From Gilvimarinus chinensis DSM 19667 (GTDB lineage Bacteria; Pseudomonadota; Gammaproteobacteria; Pseudomonadales; Cellvibrionaceae), in the NCBI RefSeq assembly GCF_000377745.1, contig NZ_KB898706.1, forward strand, positions 558,001 to 622,000: a DNA stretch of 64,000 nt, given 5' to 3'. Positions 54,848 to 62,820 of the stretch are shown here, piece by piece. The notes under the pieces were generated by a model. The model was not told the DNA's origin and searched no databases. It was given only the letters and a program-made list of their open reading frames with translations. Made by a program: the position numbers and the translations under genes. Each line of letters starts with the position of its first letter. The first letter of the stretch is position 1.

Positions 54848-54861
54848 GGCTAATTCTCGCT

Positions 54862-55755
54862 CTAGTCTGTCACCAAACGGGCAAAATGGATTTGTTGGGT
54901 TTGGCCACCTAGCGTGTGATCAATGACGTGGGCAACCCCGGCGTCTGATTCACTGGTGGCTAATGTGTGTACCTGGCTGTGCAGTCCGGACCTTACCAGC
55001 CCAAAGACAATGGCTTTGCGGTCCTGCGCCGTTGCGCTGTGCCAGTGGCGTTCGACCAGTGCTGTCAGGCGGTTTTTGTCGTGCTCGGTAAAGCACAGCC
55101 ACAGGCCTATGGGTAAACTGCGTCCGGCGCTTTCACGCTCTTCGGCATAGTCCAGTGCCATGCGGTTTAGTTCGGCCGAGCGCCGCTCGTCAAGCCCGAC
55201 GATACGCCAAACTGGTAACTCTAGAAAGAGGGTTTTCATAACCAGCTGATGCCAGGCCGTATCGTCAAAGTGTTTTGCCGGGTAGGGTGAATCCAGCGCT
55301 ATGGCGTGAAAGACACTCAGCATATTGGTGCGGCAGCCGTCACCGGCACGCCACGCAAAACGCTCGCCCGCGGGTAAAAAAGGCAGGGCGCGATACAGGG
55401 CGCAGGTTTCGCCTTCATCGGCATAGACGAATTGGGCTTCATAGTCCTCCGCAAACTGAGCCGAGGTTAAATCATTGCGCCCGCAGATCAGAGCAACCCT
55501 GAGAAGCTCAAGCAGGTTCCATTCATCCAGAGTGAGACCGGGTATGGCCGTGCTTATTCTTTCGCGCTCAATATGGCTCACGTCTAACGGACGTCGTTTG
55601 CAGTAACGACTGGCCAGCGCAATCAGCGCGGCAAAGCGGCTTTTATTGCAACCAGCCGCCAACTCGGTACGGGCGTTGTGCCAAAATTTTTGCGCTTTGT
55701 CGTCCAGGCGGGGCAATAGCAGCTCTTCAAGCAGTGTGTTTGGTGGTTCTGTCAT
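54862..55755 (-). CDS. eboA: EboA family metabolite traffic protein
   Basis: A 297-residue, mostly helical soluble protein matching EboA, the first gene of the ebo cluster. Features seen are the DLTSAQFAEDYEAQF and GDGCRTNMLSVFHAIALDSPY segments, the latter typical of the family. No enzymatic motif is recognised. It opens the six-gene operon; 186 bases separate it from the divergent DjlA-like gene. A TATAAT (minus strand, 55785-55790) lies about 30 bases before the start and could be a -10 element, but I see no good -35. Confidence 0.82.
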   Translation of the reverse strand: MTEPPNTLLEELLLPRLDDKAQKFWHNARTELAAGCNKSRFAALIALASRYCKRRPLDVSHIERERISTAIPGLTLDEWNLLELLRVALICGRNDLTSAQFAEDYEAQFVYADEGETCALYRALPFLPAGERFAWRAGDGCRTNMLSVFHAIALDSPYPAKHFDDTAWHQLVMKTLFLELPVWRIVGLDERRSAELNRMALDYAEERESAGRSLPIGLWLCFTEHDKNRLTALVERHWHSATAQDRKAIVFGLVRSGLHSQVHTLATSESDAGVAHVIDHTLGGQTQQIHFARLVTD

Positions 55756-55941
55756 AGCGTGAAATTCTTATAGGTTGTACGTCGATTATACGTAATGGCT
55801 CTTCAGCACGCGAGGCACTCAACCCCGCTGCAGGGTTTGAATGGGTTAAGAATTGTTGCCGTCGGGTGTTATGGGGCAATCAGCGTTAGGGGCGCCTGTG
55901 ATAAGCTAAGCGACTTTAGACGGCAGGAGAATAGGTAAACG

Positions 55942-56739
55942 ATGGGTAAACTCGTTGGCGGTATTATCGGTTTTGTAATCGGGTTTATTCCCGGCGCGAT
56001 CCTTGGGGTGATACTGGGGCATTTGTTCGATAAGGGGTATGCGGCCAATATGCGCCAGCCCTCTCAGGCTGACCGCGACGCCATTGGCAAAAGCTTTTTT
56101 GAAACCACGTTTACGCTACTGGGGTATCTGGCCAAGGCAGACGGCCGCGTCAGCGAAGCGGAAGTGGCGCAAACTGAACAGTTGATGACGCAAATGGGGC
56201 TTACGGCCGAGCAGCGCCGCGAGGCCATCGCTTTGTTTAAGGCGGGCTCAGCGAAAGAGTTTGACCCCAAGCCCACTATGGCGGCGTTTCGTGCTCAGTG
56301 TGGGCGGCGTCATAACCTGGTACAGATGCTGTTGTCGTATCTGGTTAACCTGGCCCTGGCCGATGGCAGCTTTGATGCATCCGAAGAGCGTGTATTACGC
56401 GAAATTGCAGCGGGCCTGGGGATTAATGGGTTTGCTTTTGAGCAAATCCTGAAAATGATCAAGGCGCAGAACTCTTTCGCTGGTGGTGGTTATCGTCAGG
56501 GGGCCGGAGGCGGTTCGCAGTCCAGCCCTAATGCGCTGGCCGAGGCTTACGACGCTTTGGGGGTGGAATCTTCGGCGACCGATGCAGAAGTAAAGCGGGC
56601 TTATCGCAAGTTAATGAGTCAGTACCACCCGGATAAACTGGCGGGCCAGGGGTTGCCTGAGGATGCCGTTAAGGCGGCGACGGAGCGCTCTAAGGAAATT
56701 CAGGTAGCCTACGATCTGATTAAAAAATCACGCGCTTAA
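55942..56739 (+). CDS. djlA: DjlA-like co-chaperone (TerB + DnaJ domains)
   Basis: A 265-residue membrane-anchored DnaJ-type co-chaperone. A glycine-rich N-terminal transmembrane helix (about 6-28) is followed by a TerB-like helical domain (about 45-170, including KADGRVSEAEVAQ and LADGSFDASEERVL), a Gly/Ser linker and a C-terminal J domain (about 200-262) with the essential HPD in MSQYHPDKLAGQG. It should stimulate DnaK at the inner membrane in response to envelope stress. A GGCAGGAGAA site precedes the ATG. Confidence 0.9.
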   Translation: MGKLVGGIIGFVIGFIPGAILGVILGHLFDKGYAANMRQPSQADRDAIGKSFFETTFTLLGYLAKADGRVSEAEVAQTEQLMTQMGLTAEQRREAIALFKAGSAKEFDPKPTMAAFRAQCGRRHNLVQMLLSYLVNLALADGSFDASEERVLREIAAGLGINGFAFEQILKMIKAQNSFAGGGYRQGAGGGSQSSPNALAEAYDALGVESSATDAEVKRAYRKLMSQYHPDKLAGQGLPEDAVKAATERSKEIQVAYDLIKKSRA

Positions 56740-56752
56740 CTTAAGATCAAAA

Positions 56753-56782
56753 GAGGGCCGTAATAGCCCTCGTCATCTTTTT
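56753..56782. terminator. Terminator between djlA and ferritin-like gene
   Basis: GAGGGC and GCCCTC form a 6-bp stem with a seven-base loop, followed by GTCATCTTTTTCC. It lies 13 bases after the djlA stop, and the A-rich left side lets it act also for the convergent ferritin-like gene. Confidence 0.65.
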
Positions 56783-56786
56783 CCGC

Positions 56787-57326
56787 TTAGTTGCCAATAT
56801 GTTCGATCAAGTCGACCAAATCATCGGCGTGTTCTTCTTCCTGCGCCAGTAGATCCTCCAGAATCCGACGCGTTGTCGGGTCCTGGTCACCCACATACGC
56901 GATCATTTCACGATAGCTGCTGATCGCAATACGCTCGGCAATTAAATCTTCTTTCAGCATATCTAACGTATCGCCGCCACTGTGGTAATCGCTGTGGGCA
57001 TGCGTGCTTAAAAGGTCAGGGTTCATTTCCGGCTTGCCCCCGAGTTGGGCAATACGTTCTGCGAGGCGGTCGGCATGCTCTTGCTCCTCTTGGGCGTGCT
57101 CCCAAAATTCCTCAGCTGCTGCTTTTGTGCCCCGACCATTAGCCGTGTAGTAATGTGTTTTGTATCGCAATACGCATATAAGTTCGGTTGCTAACGCTTC
57201 GTTCAGTAATTTTAAAATGGTGTCCCGGTTTTCCGTATAGTCTTCCGTTACGGCGCCATCCATCATGTGCTTGCGCGCCTGCTCTCGTCGGGAATCCAGA
57301 TCTTGAATAAATGCAGATTCTGTCAT
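56787..57326 (-). CDS. Ferritin-like (bacterioferritin-related) protein
   Basis: A 179-residue four-helix ferritin-like protein. The di-iron ligand positions are visible: ATELICVLRYKTHYY (helix A Glu), EEQEHADRL (ExxH, helix B), EDLIAERIAISSYREM (helix C Glu) and AQEEEHADDLVDL (ExxH, helix D). Such proteins store or detoxify iron under oxidative stress. A GGAG site sits eight bases before the ATG. It is downstream of the BON gene on the same strand, after a strong stem-loop. Confidence 0.87.
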   Translation of the reverse strand: MTESAFIQDLDSRREQARKHMMDGAVTEDYTENRDTILKLLNEALATELICVLRYKTHYYTANGRGTKAAAEEFWEHAQEEQEHADRLAERIAQLGGKPEMNPDLLSTHAHSDYHSGGDTLDMLKEDLIAERIAISSYREMIAYVGDQDPTTRRILEDLLAQEEEHADDLVDLIEHIGN

Positions 57327-57342
57327 GAACTTCTCCAGCTTG

Positions 57343-57365
57343 CTTGCCGGGGTGCCCCCGGCAAG
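57343..57365 (-). terminator. 10-bp stem-loop between BON and ferritin-like genes
   Basis: CTTGCCGGGG and CCCCGGCAAG form a perfect 10-bp stem with a three-base loop. There is no T-run on the minus strand, so it is more likely an RNA-processing or attenuation hairpin within a BON-ferritin transcript than a full terminator. Confidence 0.55.
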
Positions 57366-57401
57366 GTTGGGTATATTTATCTTGAGTGCGGATGTCTGTA
57401 T

Positions 57402-58064
57402 TTACGAGGCAACTTTTAGGTTGTTAACCACCTTGGCAACACCATCGCGTTTGCTGACAATGGCTTCGGCCAGCTTTCGTTGTGCTTCGGTTTCGACCTC
57501 ACCTGACAGGGTTACCTCATCTTTATAGGTATCCACGTCGATAGACATACCATTAATGTTTGAAGACGCTAACAGTTCGGTTTTGATGGCTGCGGTAGTG
57601 GAAATGTCTTCCATGTATTGTGAAAAGTTGCGGCCAGATTCTTCGCCCTTACTTTTGTCGAGATCTGCCTTTACCGAAAGTTTATTTTCTACGGCATCAA
57701 TGCCCTCAATGCCCATGGCAACATTTTCGGCCAGCTCTTTATCAATATCGCTGGACACTTCGCCCGCTAAAGTCGCCTTGGCATCATCCACACTAATGTC
57801 GATTTCAAACGGGTTTAAATGTTCGTTCAACACTAAAGCTGTTTCCAACTTACTTTCAATCCAGCCGTCACGAAACGCGTCCTGGGTGTTCTCCCAGTTT
57901 TGTTCGCTGTCCTGTTTAAAGTCGGCCCAGTATTCTTCGGCGCTGCGTTTATCATCGTAGGCGCCTTCCGAGTTCGCCCCAACGGCTGTAGAAATTGAAA
58001 AAGCCGTGACTAAGGCGACAGAGGTTACTGGTGCAATAACAGTTTGTAAGGCGTTGCGTTGCAT
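57402..58064 (-). CDS. Periplasmic double-BON-domain protein
   Basis: A 220-residue protein with a signal peptide (hydrophobic ITSVALVTAFSISTAVGA, residues about 9-30) and two BON domains. One is at about 65-130 (IESKLETALVLNEHLNPFEIDISV) and one at about 148-218 (TTAAIKTELLASSNINGMSIDV). BON proteins such as OsmY protect the periplasm and are stress-induced. A GGAG site is eight bases before the ATG, and a candidate sigma-54 promoter lies about 60 bases upstream. Confidence 0.9.
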   Translation of the reverse strand: MQRNALQTVIAPVTSVALVTAFSISTAVGANSEGAYDDKRSAEEYWADFKQDSEQNWENTQDAFRDGWIESKLETALVLNEHLNPFEIDISVDDAKATLAGEVSSDIDKELAENVAMGIEGIDAVENKLSVKADLDKSKGEESGRNFSQYMEDISTTAAIKTELLASSNINGMSIDVDTYKDEVTLSGEVETEAQRKLAEAIVSKRDGVAKVVNNLKVAS

Positions 58065-58123
58065 TGTGTTTCTCCAAGCTCGTTAAGATGAATATAACGT
58101 TGCGATAAGTGGTGATGGCGTTA

Positions 58124-58141
58124 ATGCGTAAACTGTGCCAG
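58124..58141 (-). promoter_or_regulatory. Candidate sigma-54 promoter for the BON gene
   Basis: On the minus strand the sequence reads TGGCACAGTTTACGCAT. It has GG and GC elements separated by exactly 10 bases, as required for sigma-54, with a perfect TGGCAC -24 box. The predicted start site is about 50 bases before the BON ATG. The -12 box (ACGCA) departs from TTGCA at two positions. Confidence 0.5.
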
Positions 58142-58330
58142 GTTTTTCCAGAGCAGAAATCCCGGTGTAGGCAGGGCCGTTTAGGCAGACGCTAATGTCA
58201 GTTGGTGTGAAAAAAATACAGAATTTTGTAATTAGGGGGGGGAAGGCTTGATCGTGCTGGCGGTACTTCTGGTATGAATCTGGCATTTGCCGTTGGTTAT
58301 TCATTTCATCACCGGAAGGCGGAACTTTGA

Positions 58331-59437
58331 ATGAACACAAAAACGGATGTAGACAATCGAAGCGAGATTAAAACGGATAGGCGGATGGCTGGTTTGAATA
58401 TTCTGGCATTGATTGCAGTAGCTTATACCTTGTACTTTGCGGAAACATTAATGGTGCCGATTTGTGTGGCGGGTTTTATTGCGCTGTTCTCTAGCCCTAT
58501 TGTCCGGCTGCTGTTGGTTTTAAAAATTCCCAGACCATTGGGGGCTATATTAGTTATTGGTGGATTGCTGTGTGCAGTGGTTTACGTGCTGGGACTGTTG
58601 GTGGATCCGGCTACGCGATGGCTTGAAGTCATTCCCGCCGTGATGGAGCGCTTATCCACGGAAGTAGGGGATGTGGCACAGCCATTGGAATCTTTGCGAA
58701 ACGGTGTGGGCAGCAGTGGAGGCGGTGGAGAGTCTATCGAACAGGCAGTAGATTCTACGTTGCAAAATGTTATTTCTGTTCTTGCAGAGACGACGGTTCT
58801 GTTTGCGATACAGGTAGGTGCGATTATTGTTATCACCTATTTCTTTCTTGTTTTTGGTGATGAGCTAATGCGCAATATAGTGCGGGCGCAAGAATCATTT
58901 TCCCACAAGAAAACTACGGTGGTAATGTTTCAGACCATTCAAAACGATGTCTCCCGTTATGTGTTGGTTATCTCATTAATTAATGTTGGCCTGGGGGCGG
59001 CTACCGCAGGGGCGATGGCGTGTTTAGGCGTTGATGACCCTCTGCTGTGGGGCGCTCTGGCGACTATCTTGAATTTTGCTCCTTATGTCGGCCCTATGTT
59101 GCTCGTGATTATTCTTACCGGGGTAGGCTTTATTGAGTTTTATCAAATCTTTCATGTTTTGTCTGTGCCGGGGGTTTTCTTGGTGCTGAACTTTATCGAA
59201 TGTCAATTTGTAACGCCTACTTTACTGGGGCAGAGGTTTAACATTAACCCTTTGCTGGTCGTGCTGTGGATGTTCGCCTGGGGCTGGTTGTGGGGGGCTG
59301 TGGGTATGCTTATCGCCATCCCCTTGCTGGTGTGTTTTCGTATTTTAGCCACTCACCTGGATTTGGTGGGCGGTTGGGTGAAGGTTCTTAATGGCGGATT
59401 CTCTTCGTCCATTTTTAATTCGAGCTCGGAAAGCTAA
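58331..59437 (+). CDS. AI-2E transporter family protein
   Basis: A 368-residue inner-membrane protein with about eight helices in the layout of the AI-2E/TqsA-PerM family: an N-terminal pair (about 20-60), a periplasmic segment (about 92-150) with a Gly/Ser linker, and a C-terminal group including LINVGLGAATAGAMACLGV and NPLLVVLWMFAWGWLWGAVGMLIAIPLLV. Family members export autoinducers or act as sodium/proton antiporters; the substrate here is unknown. An AAGGCGGA site precedes the ATG. Confidence 0.88.
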   Translation: MNTKTDVDNRSEIKTDRRMAGLNILALIAVAYTLYFAETLMVPICVAGFIALFSSPIVRLLLVLKIPRPLGAILVIGGLLCAVVYVLGLLVDPATRWLEVIPAVMERLSTEVGDVAQPLESLRNGVGSSGGGGESIEQAVDSTLQNVISVLAETTVLFAIQVGAIIVITYFFLVFGDELMRNIVRAQESFSHKKTTVVMFQTIQNDVSRYVLVISLINVGLGAATAGAMACLGVDDPLLWGALATILNFAPYVGPMLLVIILTGVGFIEFYQIFHVLSVPGVFLVLNFIECQFVTPTLLGQRFNINPLLVVLWMFAWGWLWGAVGMLIAIPLLVCFRILATHLDLVGGWVKVLNGGFSSSIFNSSSES

Positions 59438-59530
59438 TGGTAGTTTGTGTAAAAAAGGATTTCGCTTTGCACGCTTTGCAAATAATTTGCTCGGTATTCA
59501 CGTTAAAGCCCCGGTTTTCGGGTTAAATAT

Positions 59531-59547
59531 TTGGCACGGGATTTGAC
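59531..59547 (+). promoter_or_regulatory. Candidate sigma-54 promoter for the DUF1328-YqjD-YqjE group
   Basis: TTGGCACGGGATTTGAC matches the sigma-54 consensus TGGCACG-N4-TTGC, except that the -12 GC reads GA. The GG and this dinucleotide are 10 bases apart. It lies 37 bases before the DUF1328 start. Confidence 0.5.
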
Positions 59548-59583
59548 TGTTTAACAGTGAAGTCATTTAAAAGGAGAATGATG

Positions 59584-59745
59584 ATGTTAGGTTATGCTAT
59601 TTTGTTTTTTATTATCGCTTTGATTGCTGCCGTACTTGGTTTTGGCGGTATTGCAGGGGCGGCTTCCGGTATTGCTCAAATCTTGTTTGTGGTGTTTATC
59701 GTGCTGTTTGTTCTATCACTTATTTTCGGTCGTCGACGTCGATAA
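59584..59745 (+). CDS. DUF1328 small membrane protein
   Basis: A 53-residue protein that is almost entirely two transmembrane helices with a Gly/Ala-rich turn ([21 protein letters not shown]) and a basic tail (FGRRRR), the DUF1328/YtjA pattern. Three ATGs lie in frame (59578, 59581, 59584). I choose 59584 because GGAG ends seven bases upstream and the family begins with MLxxA. DUF1328 genes are commonly stress-induced, but the function is not known. Confidence 0.85.
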   Translation: MLGYAILFFIIALIAAVLGFGGIAGAASGIAQILFVVFIVLFVLSLIFGRRRR

Positions 59746-59810
59746 GTGTCTGTTTTTTGGTTGATGATATTTTCTTTAATTTAAAGGCTTAATTTTAACA
59801 GGAGTTAAAT

Positions 59811-60104
59811 ATGGCTACGCAAGCAAAGAAATCTACTGGAAATTCTGGTGAACAAGCTTCTATGAGTGAAGCCTTCGATAAAGTAAAGGATGCTTCCGCA
59901 AGTGTTCGTGACGCAGTAGGCGCAGTGGGCGCGGCAGGGGCAGCCTCGGCTCGGGTAAAAGTTGAGGAAGGACGCGAGCGTGCTGTGGAGTACGGATCTC
60001 AGGCGGAGAGTTATTTGCGCGAACGCCCTTTGTTGACGGTTGGTGTCGCCTTTGCAGCCGGTTGGGTTGTCTCACGTCTTTTGTCTGGCTCTAATAAGAG
60101 TTAA
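59811..60104 (+). CDS. YqjD/ElaB-like (DUF883) membrane-anchored protein
   Basis: A 97-residue protein with a soluble Ala/Ser-rich amphipathic helix and a single C-terminal transmembrane helix (LLTVGVAFAAGWVVSRLL), preceded by the hallmark YLRERP. The family (YqjD, ElaB, YgaM) binds ribosomes at the inner membrane in stationary phase in E. coli. An AGGAG site precedes the ATG. It opens the YqjD-YqjE-YqjK-like arrangement, the same order as in E. coli. Confidence 0.85.
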   Translation: MATQAKKSTGNSGEQASMSEAFDKVKDASASVRDAVGAVGAAGAASARVKVEEGRERAVEYGSQAESYLRERPLLTVGVAFAAGWVVSRLLSGSNKS

Positions 60105-60109
60105 ACGTT

Positions 60110-60577
60110 GTGGACTCCAACGACCCAACCAGCACCCCCCGCGACAAGCAAGAGTCCAGCGGGGGCTCTGCTCATTCTGCGTTGACTGAAGAGCTTGAGC
60201 GCATACTGGCTCTAGGTGAGCAGACCATGGATGTGGTCAAGGGTAGTGCTGAACTGTTTAAGTTGGAGTTTACGCTTGCAGTTCGTAGTATCCCTAAGGC
60301 TATAGCTACTTGGTTGCTAATTTTGCCTGCTGCCTTGCTCGTCTGGTTGAGCTTCTCTGCGCTGTGCGCGTGGGCTGCCTTTGAGTGGTCAGGGCATGCT
60401 TTAGCCGGGTTTTTTACCTTATTTCTATTGCAGCTTATATCTTTAGGTGTGCTGCGGTGGGCATTGAAAAAATACCAGCGAAATATGACCTTTCCTTACA
60501 CAACCGAGACGTTACACAATTTCCGTCAGGAGCTTTCCAATGCGACTGCAAAAGAAGATTCAACAGCGTCATCTTGA
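60110..60577 (+). CDS. YqjE-like phage-holin-superfamily membrane protein
   Basis: A 155-residue protein with two transmembrane helices (about 66-90 and 95-125) in the phage_holin_3_6/YqjE arrangement, preceded by a hydrophilic, Ser-rich N terminus and a helix (LERILALGEQTMDVVKGSAELFK). The start is GTG at 60110, five bases after the YqjD stop. It is coupled to the next gene by a 38-base overlap. Function unknown; it belongs to the envelope-stress set. Confidence 0.78.
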   Translation: MDSNDPTSTPRDKQESSGGSAHSALTEELERILALGEQTMDVVKGSAELFKLEFTLAVRSIPKAIATWLLILPAALLVWLSFSALCAWAAFEWSGHALAGFFTLFLLQLISLGVLRWALKKYQRNMTFPYTTETLHNFRQELSNATAKEDSTASS

Positions 60578-60770
60578 GCTGCTTACGCAGGGTCGGCGGT
60601 TAAAGCAGTTACTGGCAGACGACCCTCATACGGATCCGCAGGGGCTTTGGCGGGGTCTGGTTTTCGGTGCATTCTTTGCCGGCGTGGTATGGCAAAAACT
60701 GGCACCAAATTCAAAGTTATCGAAAGTGGCTCGTCGGGCCGCCTTAAGTGGATTTATCCAGTCTTTTTAA
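60540..60770 (+). CDS. YqjK-like small protein
   Basis: A 76-residue basic protein with a leading helix (QKKIQQRHLELLTQGRRLKQLL) and a short hydrophobic segment (GLVFGAFFAGVVWQKL). Position and character match YqjK, the third gene of the yqjD-E-K set. AGGAG lies seven bases before the ATG, which is inside the previous gene. The family has no assigned function. Confidence 0.65.
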   Translation: MRLQKKIQQRHLELLTQGRRLKQLLADDPHTDPQGLWRGLVFGAFFAGVVWQKLAPNSKLSKVARRAALSGFIQSF

Positions 60771-60830
60771 CGACCCTTTTGACTCCGTTCACTTGTTTCC
60801 CGATTGGCCTCGGCTGCCAAGGCCGTTCTA

Positions 60831-61013
60831 TTAGCGCCTGCTAAAGTACGAAGCCAGGCGTTGAAAAAAGGGTGTTTTCTGTGTTTTTGTGGTTGCGACC
60901 ATAGTGCTCCATCTCTGTTTGTCTGAGGGTGATAAACTCCCTCCGCAAGCGTCGGTTCCACCAAGGCCGGCTAAGTAGGTTAAGGTCTTACTGCTGGGGG
61001 TTGAATGGTCCAT
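60831..61013 (-). CDS. Possible small protein of unknown function
   Basis: A 60-residue minus-strand frame in an otherwise empty 503-base gap. Its ATG has AGGAG about six bases upstream. The product is polar, with a Ser/Thr/Lys-rich middle and an aromatic, basic C terminus (TPFFQRLASYFSRR). I know no homologue, so it may be chance. Outside it, 61014-61273 shows no gene but should hold the promoter of the response regulator. Confidence 0.35.
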   Translation of the reverse strand: MDHSTPSSKTLTYLAGLGGTDACGGSLSPSDKQRWSTMVATTKTQKTPFFQRLASYFSRR

Positions 61014-61273
61014 TGTACTGCTCCTAAGGTTGGTTTAGACTCGCCTAACTCGACCTTAGCAAGCTGTATGCCAGCGCCTTAAGCCCAACGAGCGGCTCTG
61101 TTTCGGTGATTCCTGCCCGCTTAGTCGCATTGCTGTGCTCATTAGCCAAGGGCGCTGGTATAGATTACAACTGTGCTGTAAATCTGGGGCAGCCGCTTAG
61201 CGTTCTATGGATAATTTTAACCCTGCAAAATAAGTGACCTGTTTAGGTCTGTCTGTCAATAAGAGAGGATACA

Positions 61274-62596
61274 GTGGCGAAGATATTACTGGTGGATGAC
61301 GACCAGGCTTTTTTGGATGCAACTGGTGAGTTATTAACAATGTTAGGCCATTCAGTGGTGACTGCTGACTCTGTGGCTGGGGCGCAGCGCGTTGCCTCGG
61401 GTAAAGTGTTTGATCATGTGATTCTCGATTTGATCCTACCTGATGGAAGTGGCCTGCATGTGCTGGACCAGTTAGAGAGTGGCAACACCACCAATGTTAC
61501 CCTGGTCACTGGGCATCCCTCGGTAAAGTCAGTCGTTAAGGATTTATACGGTCCTAACATTTCCTATTTGATCAAACCTATTGACCTTAAACAGTTGCAG
61601 TCTTTATTGGATAAACCTGTAGCTAAGAAAGTGCGCTCTGAAGAACTTCCGGGTATGCACTTTGGCCATTTGGTGGGCGAGTCGGCGCCCATGAAAAAGC
61701 TTTATGAGATGATCGATCGTGTCTCTGGCACCAAAGCAAATGTATTATTGATGGGGGAGAGTGGCGTAGGTAAAGAAGTGGTGGCTGGTGCTATTCATTA
61801 TGCCAGTCAGCCCGAGGGAGAGTTTGTACCTGCGAACTGTGGCGCGTTTGCACGAGATTTGATCTCCAGTGAGCTTTTCGGCCACGAGAAAGGCGCGTTT
61901 ACGGGGGCTTCACACCGTAAAGCGGGGGTGTTTGAGCTGGCTAACAAGGGCACTTTGTTTTTGGATGAAATTACAGAGATGCCAATAGAGCAGCAGCCCA
62001 ACCTTTTGCGGGTTCTGGAAACGCAAAAGGTAACTCGATTGGGTGCTACCAGCGCCATTGATATCAACTGTAGGGTGGTTTCCGCTACCAATCGCACCGA
62101 ATCTCAATTGGCTGAAGAAAATTGTCTGCGCGAAGATTTGTACTTTCGTTTAGCGGTGTTTCCTATCTACATTCCCCCATTACGTCAGCGGCTCGAAGAT
62201 ATACCGCTTCTGGTGGAGCATTTTCTGGCAGATTTTAATAAACAATACCAGGCCGAAGTCGGCATCGATGAAGCAAGTCTCCGCCGACTCCAGACTTATG
62301 ACTGGCCTGGCAACGTTCGGGAGTTACGCCACGCGATACACCGTGCCTATATTATGGCCGACCGAGATACGAATAATCTGGTGTTGCCCGACGATCTGTC
62401 TTCACCTTTCTCGAAAACCGGTGAAAGTAAAATTTCTGGCATTAGCGTTGGTAAAACCGTGGAAGATGTTGAGCGCGAGTTAATTGAAACAACGTTAGAA
62501 CATCTAGATGGTGATAAGAAAAAGGCTGCGGAAATGTTGGGTATCAGTTTAAAAACCCTATATAACCGTTTAAACAGTTACGCAGAAGAACATTAG
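61274..62596 (+). CDS. Sigma-54-dependent response regulator (NtrC family)
   Basis: A 440-residue regulator with a receiver domain (phospho-acceptor Asp in VILDLILPDGSG near 53), an AAA+ domain (Walker A GESGVGKE, the sigma-54 loop GAFTGA, and a FLDEITEMP Walker B region) and a C-terminal Fis-type helix-turn-helix (KKKAAEMLGISLKTLYNRL). It should activate sigma-54 promoters after phosphorylation. The start is GTG at 61274 with AGAGAGGA upstream. Two genes follow on the same strand: a small phosphoacceptor protein and a histidine kinase, likely its partners. Confidence 0.95.
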   Translation: MAKILLVDDDQAFLDATGELLTMLGHSVVTADSVAGAQRVASGKVFDHVILDLILPDGSGLHVLDQLESGNTTNVTLVTGHPSVKSVVKDLYGPNISYLIKPIDLKQLQSLLDKPVAKKVRSEELPGMHFGHLVGESAPMKKLYEMIDRVSGTKANVLLMGESGVGKEVVAGAIHYASQPEGEFVPANCGAFARDLISSELFGHEKGAFTGASHRKAGVFELANKGTLFLDEITEMPIEQQPNLLRVLETQKVTRLGATSAIDINCRVVSATNRTESQLAEENCLREDLYFRLAVFPIYIPPLRQRLEDIPLLVEHFLADFNKQYQAEVGIDEASLRRLQTYDWPGNVRELRHAIHRAYIMADRDTNNLVLPDDLSSPFSKTGESKISGISVGKTVEDVERELIETTLEHLDGDKKKAAEMLGISLKTLYNRLNSYAEEH

Positions 62597-62607
62597 TAAG
62601 AGTTAAT

Positions 62608-62820
62608 ATGGATGAAGACTATCGCAAGCTAATACACGACGCGCGAAACCCGCTTAATAACATTTCAGTACATGCTGAGTTAAGTAAGCTGGCATTGCAG
62701 ACCAGCTCGGATATCGATAAGGCCATAACTTCATTGGACGTAATTTTGTCTGAGTGTCAGCGCTGCAGCCAAAAGTTGCAGTCGCTGGCCGATACATTAG
62801 AGGCGAAAGAGCGAGAGTGA
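62608..62820 (+). CDS. Stand-alone histidine-phosphoacceptor (HisKA-like) mini-protein
   Basis: A 70-residue protein that is essentially one helical hairpin. Its start carries an H-box, HDARNPLNNISVHAEL, with the candidate phosphoacceptor His10, and a second helix follows (SLDVILSECQRCSQKLQSLAD). There is no ATP-binding domain, so it cannot autophosphorylate alone. It may relay phosphate between the kinase and the regulator, or block or titrate one of them; that is inference. The gap of 11 bases from the regulator and the GTGA overlap with the kinase start place it in the same operon. Confidence 0.75.
   Translation: MDEDYRKLIHDARNPLNNISVHAELSKLALQTSSDIDKAITSLDVILSECQRCSQKLQSLADTLEAKERE

Noticed and set aside
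55785-55790. Full sigma-70 promoter for the ebo operon
   Set aside because: A TATAAT is present on the minus strand, but no -35-like hexamer lies 16-18 bases upstream. I only mention it in the eboA entry.
58279-58300. Sigma-54-like promoter before the AI-2E gene
   Set aside because: CTGGCATTTGCCGTTGG has a GG element, but 10 bases later there is no GC, so the required spacing is not met.
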